DNA of 64,000 bases, taken from assembly GCA_020635035.1 (NCBI GenBank), contig JACKAO010000003.1:186001-250000 (forward strand). The letters run 5' to 3'. The stretch's first letter is position 1. Every line of letters begins with the position of its first letter. The notes below the pieces were generated by a model. That model was not told the DNA's origin. It searched no databases and worked only from the letters and a program-made list of their open reading frames with translations. Shown here piece by piece: positions 25,295 through 33,121 of the stretch. Position numbers and translations under genes: made by a program. This DNA is from Calditrichia bacterium. Lineage in GTDB: Bacteria > Calditrichota > Calditrichia > Calditrichales > J004.

Positions 25295-27592
25295 ATGTCC
25301 GATAAAAAAATTACAAAGTCCCGCTTCTGGTTTGAAGAACATGAAGTGGAAACCATCAGCGAAGTTCCAAACAAAAAAATTAAACCCTGGGCCAGTGACG
25401 CAAAACTTGATGTTGTGGGTAAACCAATCTCCCGTATCGATGGACCTGATAAAGTCAGCGGCAGGGCAAAATATACATTTGACCGTCTGCTGCCGGATAC
25501 TGCGATAGCTAAAACCCTACGCTGTCCTTTCCCCCATGCCCGTATTAAAAAGATTGATTTCAGCAAAGCTTTAAAATTACCGGGAGTTCTGGCCGTTATC
25601 ACCAATGAAGATGCTCCGTCAATCCCGTGGTTTCATGAAAGCACTCTTTTTGACAGCCATGCCCGCTACCAGGGTGATGAGATTGCCTGCGTTGCTGCTG
25701 AAAACGAAGCTATCGCCGAAGCTGCTCTGAAACTGATAGATGTGGAATATGAAAAATTGGCCTTTGTTTCTTCTGCTGCCCAAGGCATGAAAAACAATAC
25801 ACCAAAACTGTATGATTCCGGCAATATTCATCATGGGAAACCAACAATTTACCAGCGTGGCGATGCGGTGTCGGGGTTTAAAGAAGCTGATGTTATTGTT
25901 GAAGATACTTTTACAACCCAGTGCGCCGTTCATAATCCGCTGGAACCGCATGGCAGTCTGGTGAAATGGGACAGCGATCATCTCACAGTATGGGATTCCA
26001 CGCAAAGTGTGTTTGGGGTGCGTGGGAAAGTCGCTGAAAGTTTAGGTATTCCGGAGAACAATGTACGTATTATTAAACAGTACATGGGTGGCGGATTCGG
26101 CAGTAAGCTGGAAGCAGGTAAGTACACTGTCATGGCGGCATTGTTAGCTAAAAAACTGAAACGTCCTGTTAAAATTGTAATGGACAGGCAGGAAATGAAT
26201 CTTGCTATGGGCAATCGACCGGATTCTACGCAGACAATTAAAGCAGGCGTTAAAAAGGATGGAACAATAAGTGCGCTTTCACAAAAATCGTTTGGTGCTG
26301 CCGGAGCTTATCCAAGCGGAACAGGAACGAGCTGGCCTTTGCGCAGCATGTATCAATGCCCTAATATTTACACAGAAGAATATACCGTGTTCATCAATGC
26401 CGGACCGGGCAGACCGTTTCGCGCTCCGGGCCATGTCCAGGGAACGTTTGCTTTTGAATCCTTACTGGAGCAGGCAGCCGCAAAAATTAAAATGGACCCG
26501 CTGGAATTTCGTATTAAAAATTATGCTGAAATCGATCAGGTTGGCAATGTGCCCTACACCAGTAAACGGTTACGTGAATGTTACGAATTGGGTGCTAAAG
26601 CAATCGGCTGGAACAAACGTAATAAAATCGCCGGAAGCGGCAAAGGATCCATTCGCCATGGCATCGGTATGGCATCGCAGATCTGGTGGGGTGGAGGTGG
26701 TCCGCCGGCTAAAGCAACGATGAAATTAACAGCAGACGGACAACTTCAGGTTTTTTCCGGAACACAGGATTTAGGAACCGGTAGTTATACTTTTATCGCC
26801 ATGGTCGCTGCTGAAGTACTGGAAATTCCCATGGATAAAATCAAGGTTGTTCTCGGTGATACCGAAATTTGTCCCTATGCTCCGGGAAGCGGAGGTAGTG
26901 TCACAGCGCCTTCTGTATCTCCGGCAATACGCGATGCTGCTGAGCAAATGAAATACAAACTACTTTCCTTTGCTGCCGTTCTGAGTCATGAGCCGATTGA
27001 AAATATGCGTTATAAAAATGGCGTCATAACGTCTGTTAATATGAGTTCAACGAAATACAAGATTGAAGACCTGGTCGGAAAATTAAGCGAAAAAGAAATC
27101 GTAACTCATGGAGACCGGGAGGCCAATCCGGAAGGTATGGCGATCCAGACATTTGGGGCACAATTTGCTGATGTGGATGTAGATATGGACACCGGAAAAA
27201 TAAAGGTTAACCGGATGGTGGCAGCGCATGATATCGGACGTATGCTGAACCGTAAGCTCCTGGAAAATCAATTTCATGGCGGCATCATCCAGGGGATGAG
27301 TTTTGCTTTGCTGGAAGAACGCGTCATTGATAACAATACAGGCAAAGTACTGTCAACAAACCTGCATGATTACAAAATTCCGACCATTGCCGACATCCCT
27401 GAAATCGAAGTTATTATTGCCAGTGATTCGGATCCGAAGATTAGTAACACGGGTGTTAAGGGGATAGGTGAGCCGGCTATTATTCCAACCGCCGGAGCGA
27501 TTGCCAACGCAGTTTACAACGCCATTGGTGTGCAGGTAAAAGATTTACCCATGACACCGGATAAAGTGCTGAAAGCGTTGGGAAATGCTTAG
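25295..27592 (+). CDS. Molybdopterin-binding subunit of xanthine dehydrogenase family (YagR-like)
   Basis: This is the large catalytic subunit (765 residues) of a molybdenum hydroxylase. The start at 25295 is chosen for its GGAG site 7 nt upstream. The N-terminal a/b hammerhead domain begins at KPISRIDGPDKVSGRAKYTFD. The molybdenum-cofactor loop MGGGFGSK lies near residue 265, then GPGRPFRAPGH, GTQDLGTGSYTF, and near the C-terminus the active-site glutamate stretch GVKGIGEPAIIP. It pairs with the adjacent FAD subunit in the style of E. coli PaoBC (YagSR). A [2Fe-2S] subunit is not next to it; the nearest is at 36460. The substrate may be an aromatic aldehyde or a heterocycle. Confidence 0.9.
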   Translation: MSDKKITKSRFWFEEHEVETISEVPNKKIKPWASDAKLDVVGKPISRIDGPDKVSGRAKYTFDRLLPDTAIAKTLRCPFPHARIKKIDFSKALKLPGVLAVITNEDAPSIPWFHESTLFDSHARYQGDEIACVAAENEAIAEAALKLIDVEYEKLAFVSSAAQGMKNNTPKLYDSGNIHHGKPTIYQRGDAVSGFKEADVIVEDTFTTQCAVHNPLEPHGSLVKWDSDHLTVWDSTQSVFGVRGKVAESLGIPENNVRIIKQYMGGGFGSKLEAGKYTVMAALLAKKLKRPVKIVMDRQEMNLAMGNRPDSTQTIKAGVKKDGTISALSQKSFGAAGAYPSGTGTSWPLRSMYQCPNIYTEEYTVFINAGPGRPFRAPGHVQGTFAFESLLEQAAAKIKMDPLEFRIKNYAEIDQVGNVPYTSKRLRECYELGAKAIGWNKRNKIAGSGKGSIRHGIGMASQIWWGGGGPPAKATMKLTADGQLQVFSGTQDLGTGSYTFIAMVAAEVLEIPMDKIKVVLGDTEICPYAPGSGGSVTAPSVSPAIRDAAEQMKYKLLSFAAVLSHEPIENMRYKNGVITSVNMSSTKYKIEDLVGKLSEKEIVTHGDREANPEGMAIQTFGAQFADVDVDMDTGKIKVNRMVAAHDIGRMLNRKLLENQFHGGIIQGMSFALLEERVIDNNTGKVLSTNLHDYKIPTIADIPEIEVIIASDSDPKISNTGVKGIGEPAIIPTAGAIANAVYNAIGVQVKDLPMTPDKVLKALGNA

Positions 27593-27599
27593 ATCAAAC

Positions 27600-27667
27600 T
27601 GTCATCCTGAGAAGTCCTTAAGGACGACGAAAGGATCTTTTGTTCGGTTCTAAGAATCAGAATGACA
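27600..27667. repeat. Intergenic inverted repeat, TGTCATCCTGA type
   Basis: TGTCATCCTGA (27600-27610) pairs with TCAGAATGACA (27657-27667) with one wobble position. Inside lies the perfect palindrome GTCCTTAAGGAC (27614-27625) followed by GACGAAAGGATCT. The element fills almost the whole gap between the two hydroxylase subunit genes. Elements of this look are scattered in many bacterial genomes; no other copy was seen in this window. Confidence 0.55.
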
Positions 27668-27688
27668 AGGAAACAAAACGAGGATAAC

Positions 27689-28654
27689 ATGAACACATTT
27701 GAATACTTGCAACCTAAAAGCATAGATGAAGCTCAAAATAATTTCAATGAAAAAAGCCGTCTTTTTGCCGGCGGTACGGATGTGCTGGGATTATTAAAAG
27801 ACCATATTGAAAGTCCTGAAAAACTGATCAACCTTAAAAACATCCCCGGTCTGGATAAAATTGAATATGTGCAAGGTTCAGGATTAAAAATAGGCAGTAT
27901 GGTAAAAATCAGTGCTATTGCACAACACCCGTTAATCCGGGAAAAATATACTGTTCTTGCTGAAGCAGCGGAATCGGTTGCATCGCCACAGCTTCGTAAT
28001 GTGGGCACTTTGGGAGGCAACCTGTGCCAGCGTCCGCGCTGCTGGTATTTTCGCGGGGATTTTCCCTGTCTGCGCAAAGATGGCGGGGAATGTTTTGCAG
28101 TAGATGGCGAAAACAAATATCACTGTATCATAGGCGGCGAAGCCTGTTATATTGTGCATCCATCGGATACAGCTGTTGCCCTGCTTGCCCTTGATGCAAA
28201 AATAAAAATTAGCAGCAACGGAAAAATAAAAGAAGTACCGGTCAATGACTTCTTCATCCTTCCCGGGGATGATATCCTGCGTGAAAACATTTTACAACCC
28301 GGTGAAGTTGTTACCGAAGTTTTTATTCCTGAGCCGAAAGCCAACATGGTAAGTCGTTATTTAAAATTCACAGAGCGTGGTTCCTGGGATTTTGCCATTG
28401 TAAGTGTTGCAGCCGTTATCGAAAAATCCGTTAACACGATTCAGAATGCGCGAATCGTATGGGGCGGTGTGGCACCAAAACCATGGCAGGATTTGGAATT
28501 TAATAAAAACCTGCAAGGCTTAAAAATCAGCGAAGATATTCTGAAAAAGGTAACGTCCACATTATTTGAAAAAGCGGAACCACTGGAGCACAATGGCTAT
28601 AAGGTCCCGCTGGTAAAAAATCTGACTAAAAAAATTCTGCTTCAAATTGCCTGA
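27689..28654 (+). CDS. FAD-binding subunit of molybdenum hydroxylase, YagS/PaoB-like
   Basis: This 321-residue flavin subunit starts at ATG 27689 (GAGGA site upstream); an ATG 27 bp earlier lies inside the inverted repeat. FAD-binding motifs are RLFAGGTDVLGLLKD near 35 and NVGTLGGNLCQ near 110. The loop that follows carries the cysteine-rich insertion of the PaoB/4-hydroxybenzoyl-CoA reductase type: C-Q-R-P-R-C-W-Y-F-R, then F-P-C-L-R-K and a later Cys-Tyr-Ile-Val-His. In known members this holds an extra [4Fe-4S] cluster. It passes electrons between the missing [2Fe-2S] subunit and the acceptor. Confidence 0.9.
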   Translation: MNTFEYLQPKSIDEAQNNFNEKSRLFAGGTDVLGLLKDHIESPEKLINLKNIPGLDKIEYVQGSGLKIGSMVKISAIAQHPLIREKYTVLAEAAESVASPQLRNVGTLGGNLCQRPRCWYFRGDFPCLRKDGGECFAVDGENKYHCIIGGEACYIVHPSDTAVALLALDAKIKISSNGKIKEVPVNDFFILPGDDILRENILQPGEVVTEVFIPEPKANMVSRYLKFTERGSWDFAIVSVAAVIEKSVNTIQNARIVWGGVAPKPWQDLEFNKNLQGLKISEDILKKVTSTLFEKAEPLEHNGYKVPLVKNLTKKILLQIA

Positions 28655-28688
28655 TACTATGATTAAAAACGGAAGCAATTTAAATTAT

Positions 28689-29900
28689 CTAATCATTAGG
28701 ACATGCTTTTGACGGGCTTGAGAATGAGCTGAAAAAAGCAATATCGTCATCTTTTTGAGCCAGATAAACATCCAATGATGTTATTTTCAACTCACCGGGT
28801 TGTTTCACACCATCAACATAACCACCGGCCGATTCTTCAAAAGCCACCTGCAGGGTGGCTCTTTTGCCAATGCCTTGTAAATATATTCTTTTTTTGGAAG
28901 ACCGGCCTTCATCAATGGTTGGATTATTACAAAACTGTTGGCTGTATTTTGATCTTCCATTAAAAGCCTTGGCAACAATATCATTTATCAGCTGTGCCCC
29001 GCGGCCTGTCAGCTGAACATCACTGCCATTAACAAAATGCATTTTATGCAGTGTTTTAATTAGAAAGGCTTCTACGCTTTCCGGGGAACCATTTCTTAAT
29101 TCTTTGTTGAGTGCCAATGCCATCTCTTTGCCGTTTTTAAATTTTAAAGCCGGTGTTGAGCCATAAGTTGCAGAAGCTTTTTTCTCACCATCAATAAAAG
29201 CTAGTGTCTTCATGGATTGAATTTCTTCCCTGGAATATTCTTTTTTGTTTGCTGTTTCCTGTTTTCCACGGCTGGATATAAAATTGTGCCAGGGCTTGTC
29301 TTCGGCATCTCTGTAAAGCCTTACATTATATGTTTGAACAATATCTTCAATATGAATATCGCTGGTTTTTGCCCGATACTCAGCGATCACGTCAAATGAT
29401 AAAGAATTAGGTGTGTGCCATGTAATTTTTGGATCATCAGCTATATACAAAGCTTTAACATCACCTATTATTCGGTTATACCAATATGTTGAAAGAAATT
29501 TGGGTAAATCGGATTGCACTATTTTCATTAAATCTTCACTGGAAGGCACATCCATTCCAATGTATTCATTGGAAAGAACTCTAAACTTCCAGTATTTATA
29601 ATCAGTGGCGCCATACATCTGGTAAACAGCATCGCCGACAATTTTAATTGTTACGCCTTTTTTTTGTTTATATTCACGGATAGCTTCAACGCCGCGAACA
29701 TATTCCCAAATCCCATAATCACCATTCCATTGTTTATGGCCATTTTTAGGTGTTAACTTAACAGAAATAGTTCCCGGTCCTGTCATGTCTTTTATAACCT
29801 GTGCATCACTGGGCTGCGCATAGGCAGTTGCTGAAACTCCAATAATCAATAATGTGAAGAGAAAAGGTTTGAAAAAGCGATTAAGGTTATGAATAGTCAT
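28689..29900 (-). CDS. Secreted protein of unknown function
   Basis: This protein has 403 residues from the ATG at 29900, which has an AAGGAGGG site; an upstream extension of the frame is not supported. A clear signal peptide ends near ATAYAQ. The mature part shows no family I recognise: an N-terminal beta-rich region with GPGTISVKLTPKNGHKQWNGDYG, a middle region with a YWYNRIIGDVKALYIADDP stretch, and a C-terminal part with two Cys residues. It lies convergently against the FAD-subunit gene and divergent from the PLP enzyme gene; no sorting domain or lipobox. Confidence 0.6.
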   Translation of the reverse strand: MTIHNLNRFFKPFLFTLLIIGVSATAYAQPSDAQVIKDMTGPGTISVKLTPKNGHKQWNGDYGIWEYVRGVEAIREYKQKKGVTIKIVGDAVYQMYGATDYKYWKFRVLSNEYIGMDVPSSEDLMKIVQSDLPKFLSTYWYNRIIGDVKALYIADDPKITWHTPNSLSFDVIAEYRAKTSDIHIEDIVQTYNVRLYRDAEDKPWHNFISSRGKQETANKKEYSREEIQSMKTLAFIDGEKKASATYGSTPALKFKNGKEMALALNKELRNGSPESVEAFLIKTLHKMHFVNGSDVQLTGRGAQLINDIVAKAFNGRSKYSQQFCNNPTIDEGRSSKKRIYLQGIGKRATLQVAFEESAGGYVDGVKQPGELKITSLDVYLAQKDDDIAFFSSFSSPSKACPND

Positions 29901-30079
29901 AAAATACCCTCCTTGTGTTAGTAAATATTTATAAGAAATGAATAACAAAATGATGATGTCAATCTGACCTTTTTTAAAGTAATTTTTAAACAATATTTTT
30001 TTCTTAAAAATTTCTATTGATAATATTCATTGTTATATTTCTTAAAATTCCGAATTATCATTACTGAGAAGGAGATGGA

Positions 30080-31543
30080 ATGTACAACTGGAAGTGGGAA
30101 ATCGAAAACGATGATTTCCTTGAACGAACCCTGAAACGCTGTAGTGAAAAAAGCATAATTCTGCCAACCTTTGAACAATTGAAAAAACCACAAACAATTC
30201 CGGAAGATATTAAAAAGCAACTGGCTTTTGTTGATCTGGATGAAGTACATCCGGCTAATCTTTTCCGTATTAACTGGTGCAATGATCCTGTTACCAAACA
30301 GATCGGTGACATTAATTATTTTGAAATCCCTAAAGAAATAACCGGAGTAAAGGCACGCATAATCGGGCTGGTCGGCAAACATTTTCCAACAGGGGCGCAC
30401 AAAGTGGGAGCAACCTACGGCTGCCTGGCGCCTTACCTGGTTACCGGCCGCTTTGATCCGGAATATCATAAAGCAGTCTGGCCATCAACAGGAAATTATT
30501 GCCGCGGTGGTACATTTAACTCGGCACTGCTCTCAGTCCATCCCGTTGCCATTCTGCCGGAAGAGATGAGTCGCGAACGTTTCGACTGGCTAAGGAAATA
30601 TGGCGCTGAGATTTATGCCACTCCCGGCTGTGAAAGCAACGTCAAGGAAATTTATGATAAGTGCCATGAACTGGAAGCGGAGAGTGATGCTTACCTGATC
30701 ATGAATCAGTTTGACCAGTTTGGCAATGCCATCTGGCATTATGAAATTACCGGCTATACCATCGAGCAGGTTTTTAACATGATCTCTAAAAAAGATCAGC
30801 GTCTGAGCGGCTACGTCAGTGCAACCGGTTCTGCAGGCACTATTGGAGCAGGTGACTATCTGCGCGAAAAATTTCCTATGATCCGCGTTCTGGCATCAGA
30901 AGCGCTGCAATGTCCGACTTTGTTGATGAATGGTTTCGGCGGACATCGTATTGAAGGAATCGGCGACAAACATATCCCCTGGATTCACAATGTTAAAAAC
31001 ACGGATGTCGTTGCCGCGATTGATGATGAAGATCCATTGCGCATCCTGAGATTATTTAATGAAAAAAGCGGGCAGCAATGGCTGGCACAACAAGGCGTCT
31101 CTAAGACAGACCTTGAAAAACTGCCCTTGCTGGGAATCTCGGGAATTTCAAATATGATCAGCGCGATCAAGATGGCTAAGTTTTACGAAATGAATGAAAA
31201 TGATGTCATCTTCACTATTTTTACGGATTCGGTTGACCTTTACCATTCACGTCTGCAGGAAATGAATGAACATTGGGGAAGTTATAATTTGCAGCAAGCT
31301 GAACTTGACTGGACAAGTGTGATCAAAAAACAATCCATTGATTATGTTAAAGATTTGACCTACTACGATAAAAAAGCCATTCATAACCTGAAATATTTTA
31401 CCTGGGTTGAACAGCAAGGCAAGGATGTGTCTGAACTGAATGCCCAATGGTACGATGATAATTATTGGCCGGAACGCTTTTCAATCGCGCCCAAATGGAA
31501 TCAATTGATTGAAGAGTTTAATAAAAAGGTAGCTAATTTATAA
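30080..31543 (+). CDS. Fold-type II PLP-dependent enzyme (tryptophan synthase beta superfamily)
   Basis: This 487-residue enzyme carries the PLP Schiff-base Lys108 in FPTGAHKVGATYG and the phosphate-binding glycine loop SATGSAGTIGAG (about 245-256). The asparagine-type ring-stacking motif STGNYCRGG follows the lysine, as in cysteine-synthase-like lyases. It is longer than typical cysteine synthases or diaminopropionate ammonia-lyase (YgeX, about 400 residues) because of an N-terminal and a C-terminal extension. Directly followed by ssnA, it may fill the YgeX position in a purine-degradation island; the substrate is unproved. Start supported by an AAGGAGATGGA leader. Confidence 0.85.
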   Translation: MYNWKWEIENDDFLERTLKRCSEKSIILPTFEQLKKPQTIPEDIKKQLAFVDLDEVHPANLFRINWCNDPVTKQIGDINYFEIPKEITGVKARIIGLVGKHFPTGAHKVGATYGCLAPYLVTGRFDPEYHKAVWPSTGNYCRGGTFNSALLSVHPVAILPEEMSRERFDWLRKYGAEIYATPGCESNVKEIYDKCHELEAESDAYLIMNQFDQFGNAIWHYEITGYTIEQVFNMISKKDQRLSGYVSATGSAGTIGAGDYLREKFPMIRVLASEALQCPTLLMNGFGGHRIEGIGDKHIPWIHNVKNTDVVAAIDDEDPLRILRLFNEKSGQQWLAQQGVSKTDLEKLPLLGISGISNMISAIKMAKFYEMNENDVIFTIFTDSVDLYHSRLQEMNEHWGSYNLQQAELDWTSVIKKQSIDYVKDLTYYDKKAIHNLKYFTWVEQQGKDVSELNAQWYDDNYWPERFSIAPKWNQLIEEFNKKVANL

Positions 31544-31590
31544 ATATTTTTTTCAACGTTTTTAAAGATGGAAACTGGATTTAATTTTGA

Positions 31591-31665
31591 CAACCCACCC
31601 CTAACACCTCCCGGGAGGGGCATTGCATTAATCTCCCCTCAATCGGAGGGGCTGGGGATGGGTTC
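31591..31665. repeat. GC-rich inverted repeat between PLP gene and ssnA
   Basis: AACCCACCCCTAACACCTCC pairs with GGAGGGGCTGGGGATGGGTT at the right end, with a few mismatches. Inside are two smaller hairpins (CCTCCCGGGAGG and CCCCTCAATCGGAGGGG). It stands out in this AT-rich sequence and looks like a miniature mobile or folded intergenic element. Confidence 0.55.
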
Positions 31666-31707
31666 TTTTGTTGAATGCTTGAAAGTTATAATTGTTAGAA
31701 GAATTCT

Positions 31708-33030
31708 ATGAAAATTACAAACGCCTGGATTTGCCAGATAAAAGAAAAAAAAATAATCCCTGTTTTTGGTGATCTGTCCATTACAGATGGGAAAATCACT
31801 GGAATTAATCCCACAGATTTTGAATCTTTTATACATAATCCTGCACCAAAAAAAGATTCCACCTTTGACGCCGGTGGTAGAGTCTTAACCACTCCCCTTG
31901 TTAATTTTCATGAGCATTTTTACTCCCGCCTTGCCAAGGGATTTAACATCAGCGGCCCAATGGACTCATTTTTGAATATCCTTAAAAGTCTGTGGTGGAA
32001 GCTGGATTTAACCTTGACTCAGGAAATGATTTGTGCCAGTGTGTTAATGGGTGCGATGGAATCTATCCGCAATGGAGTGACTTACGTTTTTGATCATCAT
32101 GCATCTCCTGCATTTACAAAAGGCAGCCTTTCACTGATTGCTGATACTCTGCAGGAGTTTGGCCTGCGTGGTGTTTTATGTTTCGAAATATCCGATCGTA
32201 ATGGTCCGCAAATGGCCGGCGCCGGAGTTGAAGAAAATCGTGATTTTCTAAAGCATTGCAATGATGATATAAAAGCTCTGTTGGGCCTTCATGCATCTTT
32301 TACATTATCTGATGAGAGCTTGCAAAAAGCAGCGACCTTAAGAGATGAATTTGATCTGGGTATTCATGTTCATATCTGCGAAGGTTTTGAAGACCGCCAG
32401 ATCAGTGAATCTGATTTCAATGAAGCGCCCCTTAAAAGATTGTTAAAGCACGGACTTGTCAATCCCAAAAGTATTTTATCACACGGTATTCATCTACAAA
32501 AAGAAGAGTTAGAGCAGATGGCTGAAATAGGTTGCGCCATGGCTTTGAATCCTGACTCAAACATGAATAATGCCGTTGGTCTGCCTGATTTTACAAAATT
32601 ACCGCTAAACCTGCCTTTACTCTGCGGAACGGATGGGATGCATGCCAATCCCGCAAAAACGCTCAAACAACTTTTCCTGCTATTTCGGCATCAGGGCGGC
32701 AGTTTTGATGATGCATTTAACTGGATACAGAAGGTCTATTTTGATCAGCTTAGTTTTGTAAGTCAGTATTTTCATGATTTCCCAGCATTAAACATTGGTG
32801 ATCGCGCCGATATGATTCTATGGGATTATGTTCCGCCAACCCCTTTTTCAATAGAGAACTTTTGGGGTCACTATATTTATGGCATAGTGGAACGACAGGT
32901 TCATTCTGTTGTGCAAAACGGCAAATGGTTGATGCGGGATTTTCAGTTACAGAATATAGATGAGAGTATTTTTATTAAGGATATTTTTACAGAAGGAAAA
33001 AAACTGTTTGATAAGATGTCTAAACTATGA
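31708..33030 (+). CDS. ssnA: Amidohydrolase SsnA-like
   Basis: This 440-residue metal-dependent amidohydrolase has metal ligands His68 and His70 in NFHEHFYSRLAKG, with further ligands in IHVHICEG, ILSHGIHL and LLCGTDGM. The segment TYVFDHHASPAF is a hallmark of the SsnA branch. SsnA is an aminohydrolase that belongs to bacterial purine-degradation gene sets together with YgeX, YgeY, YgfK and XdhD. Here it sits between the PLP enzyme and the second hydroxylase set, in the same orientation, which supports that role. Confidence 0.88.
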   Translation: MKITNAWICQIKEKKIIPVFGDLSITDGKITGINPTDFESFIHNPAPKKDSTFDAGGRVLTTPLVNFHEHFYSRLAKGFNISGPMDSFLNILKSLWWKLDLTLTQEMICASVLMGAMESIRNGVTYVFDHHASPAFTKGSLSLIADTLQEFGLRGVLCFEISDRNGPQMAGAGVEENRDFLKHCNDDIKALLGLHASFTLSDESLQKAATLRDEFDLGIHVHICEGFEDRQISESDFNEAPLKRLLKHGLVNPKSILSHGIHLQKEELEQMAEIGCAMALNPDSNMNNAVGLPDFTKLPLNLPLLCGTDGMHANPAKTLKQLFLLFRHQGGSFDDAFNWIQKVYFDQLSFVSQYFHDFPALNIGDRADMILWDYVPPTPFSIENFWGHYIYGIVERQVHSVVQNGKWLMRDFQLQNIDESIFIKDIFTEGKKLFDKMSKL

Positions 33031-33121
33031 TTTAGATGATTATTGGATTCCATGATGAAAATTATTTGAATCATGTCCATCCTTTAATCAAAATAATCAT
33101 TGTTCAGACAAGAAGAAAATT

